Assembly (NCBI GenBank): GCA_003523085.1
Contig: DPHD01000012.1
Coordinates: 1 to 10,903, forward strand
DNA from: Oceanospirillaceae bacterium
GTDB taxonomy: Bacteria; Pseudomonadota; Gammaproteobacteria; Pseudomonadales; Balneatricaceae
Direction: 5' to 3'
Length of the DNA stretch: 10,903 nucleotides
Notes under the pieces: model-generated
The model's input: only the letters and a program-made list of their open reading frames with translations
The model's database searches: none
What the model was told of the DNA's origin: nothing
In this document: positions 1 through 7,174 of the stretch, piece by piece
How the letters are laid out: each line of letters opens with the position of its first letter
Numbering within the stretch: position 1 is the first letter of the stretch
Translations under genes and position numbers: made by a program

Positions 1-1
1 G

Positions 2-1093
2 TCAGGATGGCCTGCTAGTGGTCAAGATGACACTGAGAGCACTCACCAAGGCGGCACACTCGCTGGCACTACCCACACTAATGCGCAGGTGATTAGTAAT
101 GCGTGGACTACTGGTGAGGTGGCGCACGATAATGCCGAGTTCTCTCAGTGATGCGGCAATGTCCTTAGCAGCCAGAGTGCAATGGGTTACAAACAAGAAG
201 TTAGCCTGCGAGTTAGTCATGCTAAAACCAAGCTGTTTTAAATCGCCAGCAAGCTTGTCTCGTTGAGCAATATTAGCTTGGCAGGTGTGCTGAAAGTAGC
301 TTTCGTCTTCGATGGCGGCAATGGCACCGGCTTGAGCCTCTCGGCTTAAAGGGTATGAGTTAAAGCTGTTTTTAACCCGCTCCAGCGCCTCGATCAAATG
401 ACCTTGACCCAAGGCAAAACCCACCCTTAAACCCGCTAAAGAACGCGACTTAGACAAGGTTTGAATGACTAACAAGTTATCAAACTCAGGCACTAGCGCC
501 GCCGCCGATTGGCCGCCAAAATCGATATAGGCCTCATCAATCACCACCACACTATCAGCATTGTTACTCAATAGTTGACGAATATCAGCAAGGCTAAGCA
601 ATTCGCCTGTGGGCGCATTGGGGTTGGGTAAAATGACGCCGCCATTAGGGGGCTGATAATCAGCCACGTTAATGCTTAAGTCTGAGGCCAACGGCACTTG
701 CTGCTGCTCAATGCCATACAGGCCACAATACACCGGATAAAAGCTGTAGCTAATATCGGGGAACATGAGTGCCTTGCCGTGCTGTAACAAAGCTTGGAAG
801 GTATGCGCCAACACTTCGTCAGAACCATTACCTACAAACACTTCAGAGGTGTCCAAGCCATAATAATTAGCCAAGCTCTGGCATAGCTGAGTTGCATTGG
901 GGTCGGGGTACAGGCGTAACGAATCACCCAACTCGGCCTGCATTGCCGCCAACACTTTGGGTGATGGCGGAAACGGGTTTTCGTTGGTATTGAGCTTAAC
1001 TAAGTTGGTTAATTTGGGTTGTTCGCCGGGCACATAGGGCGATAACTCGTGGACTTTGGGCGACCAAAAACGGCTTAGGTTAGTTGGGGTCAC
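2..1093 (-). CDS. hisC: Histidinol-phosphate aminotransferase (HisC2 type)
   Basis: PLP-dependent class I/II aminotransferase that converts imidazole-acetol phosphate and glutamate to histidinol phosphate in cytosolic histidine synthesis. HisC2 forms often also accept aromatic amino acids or their keto acids. The 363-residue product is full length. It shows the N-terminal LNTNENP (34-40), YPDPN (62-66), GNGSDEV (88-94), the PNPNAPTG loop (156-163, Asn158), IDEAY (185-189, Asp186 for the PLP pyridine), TLSKSRSLAGLR (212-223, with Lys215 as Schiff-base lysine) and a C-terminal LRISVG arginine (337). It closely resembles Pseudomonas HisC from the N-terminal FWSP stretch onward. The start is GTG at 1091-1093, just 3 bases after the stop of the OsmC gene, so it is the last visible gene of the trp-led operon. 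No clear Shine-Dalgarno is seen, and coupling to the upstream stop is likely. The stop lies at the window edge, so downstream genes are unknown. Family identity is very sure; physiological substrate is inferred. Confidence 0.95.
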   Translation of the reverse strand: MTPTNLSRFWSPKVHELSPYVPGEQPKLTNLVKLNTNENPFPPSPKVLAAMQAELGDSLRLYPDPNATQLCQSLANYYGLDTSEVFVGNGSDEVLAHTFQALLQHGKALMFPDISYSFYPVYCGLYGIEQQQVPLASDLSINVADYQPPNGGVILPNPNAPTGELLSLADIRQLLSNNADSVVVIDEAYIDFGGQSAAALVPEFDNLLVIQTLSKSRSLAGLRVGFALGQGHLIEALERVKNSFNSYPLSREAQAGAIAAIEDESYFQHTCQANIAQRDKLAGDLKQLGFSMTNSQANFLFVTHCTLAAKDIAASLRELGIIVRHLTSSPRITNHLRISVGSASECAALVSALSVILTTSRPS

Positions 1094-1096
1094 GGT

Positions 1097-1522
1097 TTAG
1101 GCGTCCAACTCAACAAGTTCGTAATCGTGGCTGATTTCCACACCCGCTTTCTCCAACATAATGGACGCAGAACAATACTCTTCGGCCGACAATTTAATCG
1201 CCCTAGCCACGTGTTTGTCCTTCAGATTACGGCCGGTAACCACAAAGTGAACGTGGATTTTAGTAAACACAGAAGGCACCGTATCGGCCCGCTCTGCGGT
1301 TAGTTGAGCAACGCAGTCAGTCACATCTTGGCGGGTCTTTTTTAAAATCGTCATGACGTCAAACGAGGTGCAGCCACCCAAACCCATGAGCATCAGCTCC
1401 ATCGGCCTGGCCCCAAGGTTTTCACCACCCAACGCAGGCGGCCCATCTACGGTCACCGTATGACCTGAGCCAGACTCTGTTTTAAAACTGACACCACCGG
1501 CCCAACTGACTTGTGCTTGCAT
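1097..1522 (-). CDS. OsmC family protein, YhfA-like
   Basis: Small cytosolic OsmC/Ohr-fold protein of 141 residues, the normal family length. The two conserved cysteines are visible: Cys51 in GLGGCTSFDV and Cys117 in EEYCSASIML. Members with this pair are thiol peroxidases or are presumed so; the YhfA branch has no firmly established substrate. The pattern resembles E. coli YhfA more than OsmC proper. It starts with ATG at 1520-1522, 19 bases downstream of the DUF2147 stop, and ends 3 bases before the hisC start, so it sits inside the trp-led operon. From memory, YhfA-type genes adjoin crp in E. coli, and in Pseudomonas aeruginosa the order is trpG-trpD-trpC-vfr(crp)-osmC-like. This copy keeps the trp neighbourhood but has no crp beside it. 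The family call is firm; the peroxidase role is inference. Confidence 0.9.
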   Translation of the reverse strand: MQAQVSWAGGVSFKTESGSGHTVTVDGPPALGGENLGARPMELMLMGLGGCTSFDVMTILKKTRQDVTDCVAQLTAERADTVPSVFTKIHVHFVVTGRNLKDKHVARAIKLSAEEYCSASIMLEKAGVEISHDYELVELDA

Positions 1523-1541
1523 GTTTTTCTACTACCTATAA

Positions 1542-2090
1542 TTATTGCTGTGGGTGCCACACTTGGGTGCGACCAAATAAAGAAATGCCAATATAGCCTC
1601 GCAGATCAAGGCTACCGTCTGCATTGAGGTTAATGGTGCACTTGTAGGACTTGCCATTACCTGGATCATAAATTTTGCCATCTTTCCATTGGTGTTTGCC
1701 TTTCTTTTCACCCTTGTAATTCATACCACTAAGCATCACTAAACCAATAATAGGTTGCTTATGTTGGCTGGCATCTGGATTATTACGATCCACTTTGGCT
1801 TGACCATCTAAGCCGGCTTCATGACCGGCTGGGTAATTAGGCTCTTTAAGAAAGGTAAACTTACCAAAATATTGGTCACCGTCGCGGTAGATTTCTACCA
1901 CGGCTTTGTCTTCTGGCGTCACCCAAGAACCGATGAGTTGATCACCATTAGCCCACGCGGAACTGGTTGTTAATATCCATACTAAGGCAACTAACGCGGT
2001 CAGTAGAACCGCCTTAATGATAACCATAGCTGGATTAGGCTTAGGTAGGGCAACGGCTTTGGCGCGCCCCTTAATTAACGTGTTTTTCAT
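1542..2090 (-). CDS. DUF2147 secreted protein with signal peptide
   Basis: Exported protein of unknown function. From the ATG at 2088-2090 it has 182 residues. A basic N-region (about residues 1-23, several Lys/Arg) precedes a hydrophobic core (about 23-41) and a signal peptidase I-like site after Ser-Ala-Trp-Ala, near residue 46. The mature part of about 136 residues has the DUF2147 pattern: an opening GSWVTPEDKAVVEIYRDG stretch, an aromatic Gly-Lys-Phe strand, KDGKIYDPGNGKSYKC and a closing RGYIGISLFGRTQVW. It should be periplasmic or surface-exposed; no catalytic residue can be named. An in-frame GTG at 2094-2096 would add two residues, but an AGAG at 2100-2103 is spaced 9 bases from the ATG. 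It begins about 25 bases after trpC and ends 19 bases before the OsmC gene. The n-region is unusually long, so a start at the internal Met (2025-2027) is possible, though no ribosome site precedes it. Confidence 0.85.
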   Translation of the reverse strand: MKNTLIKGRAKAVALPKPNPAMVIIKAVLLTALVALVWILTTSSAWANGDQLIGSWVTPEDKAVVEIYRDGDQYFGKFTFLKEPNYPAGHEAGLDGQAKVDRNNPDASQHKQPIIGLVMLSGMNYKGEKKGKHQWKDGKIYDPGNGKSYKCTINLNADGSLDLRGYIGISLFGRTQVWHPQQ

Positions 2091-2115
2091 AGTCACTTTC
2101 TCTTGTTATTGTTAG

Positions 2116-2928
2116 TTAATGCTCACCAAACAATTCGGCTAACTTGGCACCCGGGTCAGGGGCGCGCATAAACGATTCGCCCACCAAAAAGGCGTTGACG
2201 TTATGACTTTGCATCAACGCCACGTCGCTTGGCTGGTGAATACCACTTTCGGTAATCACCATGCGATCCTCTGGAATCATGGCTAATAAATCAAAGGTTG
2301 TCTGGAGAGTCAGGTCAAAGGTATGTAAATTTCTGTTATTAATGCCGATTAATGGTGTGTTTAACTTGAGTGCGCGCTGCAATTCGGCGGCATCGTGGGA
2401 CTCCACCAACACATCCATACCCAAATCTTGCGCTAACTGGGCTAACTCTTGCATTTGTTGGTCTTCTAAACAGGCCACAATCAAGAGGATACAATCGGCA
2501 CCGATGGCCCGCGCTTCATACACCTGATAGGCATCAACAATAAAGTCCTTGCGGATCACCGGCAAATCACATGCCGCACGGGCTTGTTGTAAATAGTCTT
2601 CGTGGCCTTGGAAAAAATCGGCATCGGTTAATACCGACATACAAGCGGCGCCACCACGGGCATAGCTTTGAGCAATTTGGGCTGGATTAAAGTCTTGGCG
2701 AATCACGCCTTTGCTAGGCGAGGCTTTCTTTGCTTCGGCAATCACCGCAGGTTGGCCAGCGTCTAACTTGACATACATGGCCCTAGCAAAACCCCTAGGC
2801 GCCATCACACCTTCGGTATTAGCCGCCACCTGTTGTTGTAGTTGCGTTACAGGCGTGTGTGCTTGGCGTTCAATAACTTCTTCTAACTTGCGTGCAACAA
2901 TACGTTTTAACACTGTCGGGGTATTCAT
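2116..2928 (-). CDS. trpC: Indole-3-glycerol-phosphate synthase
   Basis: Cytosolic TIM-barrel enzyme that closes the ring of carboxyphenylamino-deoxyribulose phosphate to form indole-3-glycerol phosphate in tryptophan synthesis. At 270 residues it is a free-standing TrpC, not the TrpC-TrpF fusion of enterics. Expected active-site residues are all visible: Glu65 and Lys67 in IAEAKKASPSKG, Lys127 in IRKDF, Glu176 in LVESH, Asn198 in INNRNL and Glu227-Ser228 in TESGI. The phosphate-binding FLVGESFM occurs at 247-254. The ATG (2926-2928) shares one base with the trpD TAA stop (TAATG), so translation is probably coupled to trpD. An AAGGA lies upstream at a rather long spacing of about 11 bases. 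The DUF2147 gene follows after about 25 bases. Nothing is missing or odd, and the identification is essentially certain. Confidence 0.98.
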   Translation of the reverse strand: MNTPTVLKRIVARKLEEVIERQAHTPVTQLQQQVAANTEGVMAPRGFARAMYVKLDAGQPAVIAEAKKASPSKGVIRQDFNPAQIAQSYARGGAACMSVLTDADFFQGHEDYLQQARAACDLPVIRKDFIVDAYQVYEARAIGADCILLIVACLEDQQMQELAQLAQDLGMDVLVESHDAAELQRALKLNTPLIGINNRNLHTFDLTLQTTFDLLAMIPEDRMVITESGIHQPSDVALMQSHNVNAFLVGESFMRAPDPGAKLAELFGEH

Positions 2929-3950
2929 TATTTGGAAAATCCTTGAGACAAAGCAATAAGTTGGTCTAACTTCGCCTGTGCTGCACCGCTACCAATGGCC
3001 TGCTTTGCAGCCTCAATACCCGCGCCTAAATCAGCTGCAAGATCGGCCGTATAGATAGCAGCACCGGCATTAAGTACCAACATGTCTAAGGCCGCACCCG
3101 TTTGGCCCGCAAAGGCTTGTTTTATGAGTGCTAAGCTTTGTTCAGCATCGGCGACGACTAGATCGTCTAAGCTGTCGTGGGCCAAACCATAGTCGTGAGG
3201 GTTAATACTGTATTCACTAATCTCGCCGTTGTTAACCTCTACCACGTAGGTGGGTGCGGCGATACTAATTTCGTCCAAGCCATCTTCGGAGTGCACCACC
3301 ATCACGTGTTTGCTGCCCAAGCGTAATAACACTTCAGCCATGGGCCGCTGCCACTGGCGACTATACACACCCAAGACTTGATGGGGCGCCCCCGCGGGGT
3401 TAGTCAGAGGCCCCAATATATTAAACAAGGTACGCACCGCCATTTCTCGACGCGGGCCGATGGCATGTTTCATGGCACTGTGGTGGGCGGGAGCAAACAT
3501 AAAACCCACGCCCAAGTCGGCAATACATTGGCCTACTTGAGCTGGGTTGAGCATAATCTCAACGCCTGCTGCCTCAAGCAAATCTGAGCTGCCGCTCTTA
3601 GAAGAAATAGAGCGATTACCGTGTTTTGCCACCTGTGCGCCGGCTGCAGCGGCGATGAATGCGCAGGCCGTGGAGACATTAAATATACCCGAACTGTCAC
3701 CCCCTGTACCGCAGGTATCTATGACGTTGTCGCCAGACACTTTAACACCCGATGCCAAGGCGCGCATGGCGCTCACAGCGCCGGTGATTTCGTCTACGGT
3801 TTCGCCTTTCATGCGCAAGCCAACTAAAAACCCGCCCACTTGGGCTTGGGTAGCTTCGCCGGTCATGATGAGGTTCATCACAGCGTGCATTTGAGCTTGA
3901 GTTAAGTGTTGATGTTCGGTTACGGCGGCAATGGCCTGCTGCATATTCAT
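2928..3950 (-). CDS. trpD: Anthranilate phosphoribosyltransferase
   Basis: Transfers phosphoribose from PRPP to anthranilate, the second step of tryptophan synthesis. From the ATG at 3948-3950 the protein has 340 residues, normal for stand-alone TrpD and without a fused TrpG domain. Motifs in order are GTGGD (81-85, PRPP pyrophosphate loop), NVSTACAF, KHGNR (109-113), SSKSGSSDLLEA, the anthranilate-site region FMFAPAHHSAMKHAIGPRREM and RTLFNILGPLTNPAG (173-187). The open frame extends 13 codons further to a GTG at 3987-3989. I prefer the ATG because Pseudomonas TrpD begins at this point and AGAGA (3959-3963) sits 8 bases before it; a second ATG two codons on (3942-3944) is also possible. The stop overlaps the trpC start. 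Unusually, 134 bases separate it from trpG. The identity is certain; the start is likely. Confidence 0.97.
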   Translation of the reverse strand: MNMQQAIAAVTEHQHLTQAQMHAVMNLIMTGEATQAQVGGFLVGLRMKGETVDEITGAVSAMRALASGVKVSGDNVIDTCGTGGDSSGIFNVSTACAFIAAAAGAQVAKHGNRSISSKSGSSDLLEAAGVEIMLNPAQVGQCIADLGVGFMFAPAHHSAMKHAIGPRREMAVRTLFNILGPLTNPAGAPHQVLGVYSRQWQRPMAEVLLRLGSKHVMVVHSEDGLDEISIAAPTYVVEVNNGEISEYSINPHDYGLAHDSLDDLVVADAEQSLALIKQAFAGQTGAALDMLVLNAGAAIYTADLAADLGAGIEAAKQAIGSGAAQAKLDQLIALSQGFSK

Positions 3951-4084
3951 GGCAAAAATCTCTTTTATTATTCTGCCATAACGAATCACAAGACAGTGAC
4001 CTTACTCTAGCAAATAATGTCGCGAAACTTTAGCGCTTATGGCCATCATTTTGTAAAAAAATGCAGTAATTTGATCAGCAGACG

Positions 4085-4663
4085 CTATCGTTTGAGGAAA
4101 TTGGCCAACAACTCATGGCCTTGACGGGTTAACACCGATTCGGGGTGAAATTGTACGCCTTCGACGTCGAGGGTTTTATGGCGGATGCCCATAATAGCAT
4201 CCCGTTCACCAGCGGCATTAAGGCTCCATGATGTCGCCTCTAAACACTCGGGCAAGGTATCCGCTTTGACCACCAACGAATGATAGCGGGTGACTTCTAG
4301 AGGTTGGTCTAAGCCGGCAAAAACCCCTGCTTGCTCATGTTCTACCAACGACGTTTTGCCATGCATCACTTGATTAGCACGCACCACTTCGCCACCAAAT
4401 ACTTGGCCAATACTTTGATGGCCTAAACATACTCCCAAGACCGGAATTTTACCGGCAAAGTGGGCAATGGCAGCCATGGAAATACCGGCCTCGTTAGGCG
4501 TACAGGGGCCTGGGGAAATCACCAAATGAGTGGGTGCCATTTGCTCGATTTCGGCAATGGTTATTTCATCATTACGCCACACTTCTACTTGCGCACCGAG
4601 CTCGCGGAAATAACGCACCAAGTTATAAGTGAAGGAATCGTAATTATCGAGCATTAACAACAA
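4085..4663 (-). CDS. trpG: Anthranilate synthase glutaminase component (TrpG/PabA type)
   Basis: Class I glutamine amidotransferase that releases ammonia from glutamine for TrpE to make anthranilate. The same subunit may also serve PabB in folate synthesis, as in organisms with a single shared copy. The 192-residue product is full length with a complete triad: nucleophile Cys79 in GVCLGHQ, His173 and Glu175 in QFHPES. The oxyanion segment SPGPCTPNEAG (50-60) and the N-terminal MLDNYDSFTYNL are also clear. The start is taken as TTG at 4661-4663, because homologues begin MLLMIDNYDSF and a GGAG at 4672-4675 lies 8 bases upstream; the ATG at 4652-4654 has poorer support. It heads the visible trp cluster, 59 bases after the MFS gene, with a consensus TATAAT upstream. 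TrpE is not in the window, as is common in non-enteric gammaproteobacteria. TrpG is preferred over PabA because trpD and trpC follow. Confidence 0.95.
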   Translation of the reverse strand: MLLMLDNYDSFTYNLVRYFRELGAQVEVWRNDEITIAEIEQMAPTHLVISPGPCTPNEAGISMAAIAHFAGKIPVLGVCLGHQSIGQVFGGEVVRANQVMHGKTSLVEHEQAGVFAGLDQPLEVTRYHSLVVKADTLPECLEATSWSLNAAGERDAIMGIRHKTLDVEGVQFHPESVLTRQGHELLANFLKR

Positions 4664-4671
4664 GGGCAGAA

Positions 4672-4675
4672 CTCC
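4672..4675 (-). promoter_or_regulatory. Ribosome binding site selecting the TTG start of trpG
   Basis: GGAG lies 8 bases before TTG (4661-4663) but 17 bases before the in-frame ATG (4652-4654). Together with the conserved MLLM N-terminus of homologues, this favours the TTG start. Confidence 0.6.
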
Positions 4676-4721
4676 GCCAGTAAAATGAACTTCAAGCTCA
4701 GGTATAGCTTAATAGCCACCA

Positions 4722-4728
4722 ATTATAC
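4722..4728 (-). promoter_or_regulatory. Candidate -10 element for trpGDC operon
   Basis: The minus strand reads GTATAAT, a perfect TATAAT (4722-4727), overlapping the stop codon of the upstream MFS gene and about 60 bases before the trpG TTG. The best -35 match is a weak TTGGTG near 4747-4752 at 19-base spacing. It would let the trp genes be transcribed apart from udk-gcvR-MFS. The downstream leader (4664-4721) contains only a weak AAGCT/AGCTT inverted repeat (4694-4710), with no Trp-rich leader peptide or attenuator. This is a motif-only prediction. Confidence 0.4.
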
Positions 4729-5976
4729 CCCAAACTTACGCAGGCCCACCAACATCAAAGCTGTGGCCAACAACAAATACACCACCATGGTTAACACCGC
4801 CTGTTGGAAAGCGTAACCTTGGTCCACCAAATAGCCCAACCACACAGGCCCTAATGCCGAGGCAAACACCACCAAGGTCCAGAATAGACTTTTGATGGCG
4901 CCTAAAAACCGCACGCCGTAGCACTCGGGCCATAGGGCAGCTTGTGCAGTTTGCGACACACCAGAACCCACACCTAGCAATACCATGTAGGGCCAAATAA
5001 CCCAGTAACTGTCGACTAGATTAATCAAGCTTAACGCGCCCGCTATCGGTAGCAAAGTAAATGGCATCACCAATCGCGCACTAAACCGGTCAATAAGTTG
5101 CCCAGTGATCACGGCGGAGATCACCACCATCAAGGAGTACAGCAGGTAATTACTGGTCATAAAAGCATGGGACCAGCCTTTTTCATCGGCCAAGTTTAAG
5201 TGGTGAAAAAACATGGCGGTACTGACTAAAGACGTGGCCGATAAGCCCGGAATTAGCAAATAAAAGCGCGGGTCTTTGAGCACGTCGCGACGGCGCCAAG
5301 ACACCACATTAGCGCGACTGCTGGCCGCCATCTCAGGCGCTTGTTGTTCGTGTTTTTGAAGCTCTCGCTCGTAGTTTTGGTGGCGCTGCTGATGACCCCG
5401 CAACAGCCACAGACTCAGGGGCAACACCAGCACTAACACCAGCACCGCCACACCCATGTAACTGTAACGCCAACCCACTGCTGCAATGGCCACCACCGCT
5501 GCAATAGGTAAGATCGCCTCACCCGCTGCAAAGCCCATGGCCACCAAAGCCGTCGCTTTGCCCCGTTGAGCATCAAAATAGCGCCCCATAGAGGTGAAGG
5601 CAACATGGCTCATCAGCCCCTGGCCCGACTGGCGTAATAAAAAAACGCCAATCACTAGCCACCAAATAGTTTGTGCCTGGGTGATAAACCAACAGGCCAC
5701 AGCTAACAACAACACCACCATCATGGTGTAACGGGGCAACGAAATTTGGTCGATCCATTTACCGGTGATTGGCAATAACAATGCACTCAATAAGGTGCCA
5801 GCCATATAGATGCCGCCCCACTGGGTGTGGCTCATGGCAAAATCTTGCCTTATGGCGTGACCAAAAATACCGATAAAGTAAGTTTGCCCAAAGGATGAAG
5901 TAAACGCAATGATCAAGCCAAACAATATAAAACGTGGATGGCTCGCCAATAACGCCCGATACGCAGCAATGGCCAC
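4723..5976 (-). CDS. MFS transporter, monocarboxylate/OFA-like
   Basis: Inner-membrane carrier of 417 residues with about 12 hydrophobic segments in two halves. TM1 carries SSFGQTYFIGIFG (27-39), typical of the monocarboxylate porter and oxalate:formate antiporter branch of the MFS. The loop after TM2 has GKWIDQ (72-77), a degenerate form of the MFS motif A; its pseudo-repeat TGQLIDRFSARL (291-302) lies in the second half. A long polar central loop (about 193-236), rich in His, Gln, Arg and Glu, separates the halves. The likely substrate class is a small carboxylate, but this cannot be fixed from sequence. The GTG start (5974-5976) lies 7 bases after the stop of the ACT-domain gene, with a C-rich upstream stretch and no Shine-Dalgarno, so coupling to the upstream gene is probable. 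It is the last gene of the udk-led group and is followed after 59 bases by trpG. Confidence 0.85.
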   Translation of the reverse strand: MAIAAYRALLASHPRFILFGLIIAFTSSFGQTYFIGIFGHAIRQDFAMSHTQWGGIYMAGTLLSALLLPITGKWIDQISLPRYTMMVVLLLAVACWFITQAQTIWWLVIGVFLLRQSGQGLMSHVAFTSMGRYFDAQRGKATALVAMGFAAGEAILPIAAVVAIAAVGWRYSYMGVAVLVLVLVLPLSLWLLRGHQQRHQNYERELQKHEQQAPEMAASSRANVVSWRRRDVLKDPRFYLLIPGLSATSLVSTAMFFHHLNLADEKGWSHAFMTSNYLLYSLMVVISAVITGQLIDRFSARLVMPFTLLPIAGALSLINLVDSYWVIWPYMVLLGVGSGVSQTAQAALWPECYGVRFLGAIKSLFWTLVVFASALGPVWLGYLVDQGYAFQQAVLTMVVYLLLATALMLVGLRKFGV

Positions 5977-5983
5977 GGGGGTA

Positions 5984-6508
5984 TTATTCGTCGTCGGCGA
6001 CGGCGAGATCCACCATTAAATCATCGGAAAGACCTTCCAGGGCGTCCTGCAAACTCTCAAGATCAAAGTCTTTAGAGACCTGTAATTGAGCCCCCGCTAC
6101 AAACATATCACCGCCCGACATAGACGCACTCACCACTTCGGTATCCAAACTTTGCACACTCACGCCTTGGGCCACAAATACGTTAGAGACTTCACGCATA
6201 ATACCGGGTTTATTTTGACCCGTTAAGTCGAGCCAAATAATTTGCTGAGCGCCAGCATCGGCCACTTCCGCGCTTTCGTTAAGGGTAACGGCCATGCCTT
6301 GATCACTGAGCGCAAGCAGGTCTTTTTCTAGCGCAGGGATGACATTTTCATCAACATTAACCGTTAGAATACCGGCAAACTGGCCCGACAAATGCGCCAT
6401 GCTAGACTCTTCCCAACTGGCTTCATGCTTATAAATGGCTTCAGAAAGCATTTGAATAAGGCCTGGGCGATCTGCACAAATGGCGGTAACTACAAGTGTT
6501 TTATTCAT
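5984..6508 (-). CDS. Two-ACT-domain regulator, GcvR family
   Basis: Cytosolic protein of 174 residues made of two ACT domains and no DNA-binding domain. The first spans about residues 4-75 and has ADRPGLI (12-18), the usual ligand-loop signature. The second spans about 91-165 and has DLTGQNKPGIMREVSNVF (94-111). This is the architecture of GcvR, which in E. coli represses the glycine-cleavage activator GcvA by binding it and responds to glycine. This protein differs enough from E. coli GcvR that its partner and ligand are uncertain. The C-terminus is strongly acidic. The start is the ATG at 6506-6508, with GGAG (6518-6521) 9 bases before it. The frame is open further up to a TTG at 6530-6532, but that has no support. 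It follows udk by 29 bases and precedes the MFS gene by 7, suggesting one transcript. No gcv genes are in the window. Confidence 0.85.
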   Translation of the reverse strand: MNKTLVVTAICADRPGLIQMLSEAIYKHEASWEESSMAHLSGQFAGILTVNVDENVIPALEKDLLALSDQGMAVTLNESAEVADAGAQQIIWLDLTGQNKPGIMREVSNVFVAQGVSVQSLDTEVVSASMSGGDMFVAGAQLQVSKDFDLESLQDALEGLSDDLMVDLAVADDE

Positions 6509-6537
6509 TATTATGTTCTCCAACGGATACAAAAAAC

Positions 6538-7152
6538 TTATGCCTGAGTTAGCATTTGAGCAACTCGAGCCTGTAACAATTCTATAGCGGCTGGGTTCTC
6601 GCCGCCTTCTGGCACAATTAAATCGGCATGCTCCCTAGAGGGCGACACGTGATTAAAAAATCCGGGCCGCACCGTGGCTTGGTACTGACCTAACACCGAC
6701 TGTAAATCTCGGCCGCGTTCGTTTACATCCCGCTCTAAGCGCCTAATTAAACAAATATCGAGCGGCACGTCCATGAAAATACGCAAATCAAACAAGTCGC
6801 GCAAGTGCGCTTGCGTAAACAGTAGAATACCTTCAACAATCAACACCTTACAAGGTTTCATTTCCACGGTGCTGGCTTCTCGCAAGTGTTCATGAAAACT
6901 ATACACCGGTTGCTGTATGGCCTGACCCGCTGCCAAAAGGGTAAGATGCTGCGCCATGAGGTGGTGATCCATCGCATCAGGATGGTCATAATTAGTTAAA
7001 TTACGTTGGGCTTTTGATAAATTGCGCTGATCTTTGTAATAACTGTCCTCCGACATCATCACCACTTCATCTGAGCTAAACCCCTTAATGACATTTTTAG
7101 CTAATACGCTCTTGCCCGAGGCCGAAGCACCCGCAATTCCTATAATGACCAC
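6538..7152 (-). CDS. udk: Uridine/cytidine kinase
   Basis: Phosphorylates uridine and cytidine to UMP and CMP in pyrimidine salvage. From the GTG at 7150-7152 it has 204 residues. The P-loop is GASASGKS (8-15), preceded by the VIIGIAG strand found in E. coli Udk. Further signatures are SEDSYYKD, TNYDHPDAMD, VYSFHEH, LIVEGILLF and the lid segment RRLERDVNERGRD with Arg residues that contact ATP, then QYQATVRPGF. The longest open frame begins at TTG 7165-7167, but GGAG at 7158-7161 is exactly 5 bases before the GTG, and the E. coli sequence aligns from this point after a short divergent tail. It is first in the group udk-gcvR-like-MFS and is divergent from rsmE. A TATAAT at 7220-7225 and a leader inverted repeat (7175-7200) lie upstream. 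The identity is very sure; the start is likely. Confidence 0.95.
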   Translation of the reverse strand: MVIIGIAGASASGKSVLAKNVIKGFSSDEVVMMSEDSYYKDQRNLSKAQRNLTNYDHPDAMDHHLMAQHLTLLAAGQAIQQPVYSFHEHLREASTVEMKPCKVLIVEGILLFTQAHLRDLFDLRIFMDVPLDICLIRRLERDVNERGRDLQSVLGQYQATVRPGFFNHVSPSREHADLIVPEGGENPAAIELLQARVAQMLTQA

Positions 7153-7157
7153 ACACA

Positions 7158-7161
7158 CTCC
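7158..7161 (-). promoter_or_regulatory. Ribosome binding site selecting the GTG start of udk
   Basis: GGAG is followed by a 5-base spacer and GTG at 7150-7152. The alternative TTG at 7165-7167 has a GGAGG (7180-7184) 12 bases upstream, which is too distant for efficient initiation. Confidence 0.6.
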
Positions 7162-7174
7162 AATCAACTGTTAG

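Noticed and set aside
2061..2078. GGCGCGCC (AscI) followed two bases later by TTAATTAA (PacI), resembling a cloning linker.
   Set aside because: Both lie in frame within the N-region of the DUF2147 signal peptide, and the surrounding sequence is continuous natural coding DNA. A vector or engineered junction is not supported; coincidence is the simplest reading.
3547..3894. A 115-codon open frame on the plus strand inside trpD.
   Set aside because: It is fully antisense to a strongly conserved enzyme and has no recognisable domain or ribosome site; it follows from trpD codon use.
4002..4049. A 15-codon minus-strand frame (MMAISAKVSRHYLLE) in the trpG-trpD spacer, considered as a leader peptide.
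   Set aside because: It has no Shine-Dalgarno and no Trp codons, and no terminator/antiterminator pair follows it, so attenuation is not supported.
4051..4060. The T7 tract after trpG on the minus strand as an intrinsic terminator.
   Set aside because: The bases before it do not form a stable stem; only a trivial 3-base pairing is visible.
4664..4722. Possible trp attenuator upstream of trpG.
   Set aside because: There is no run of Trp codons, and no GC-rich hairpin with a T tract; only a 5-base AAGCT/AGCTT repeat is present.
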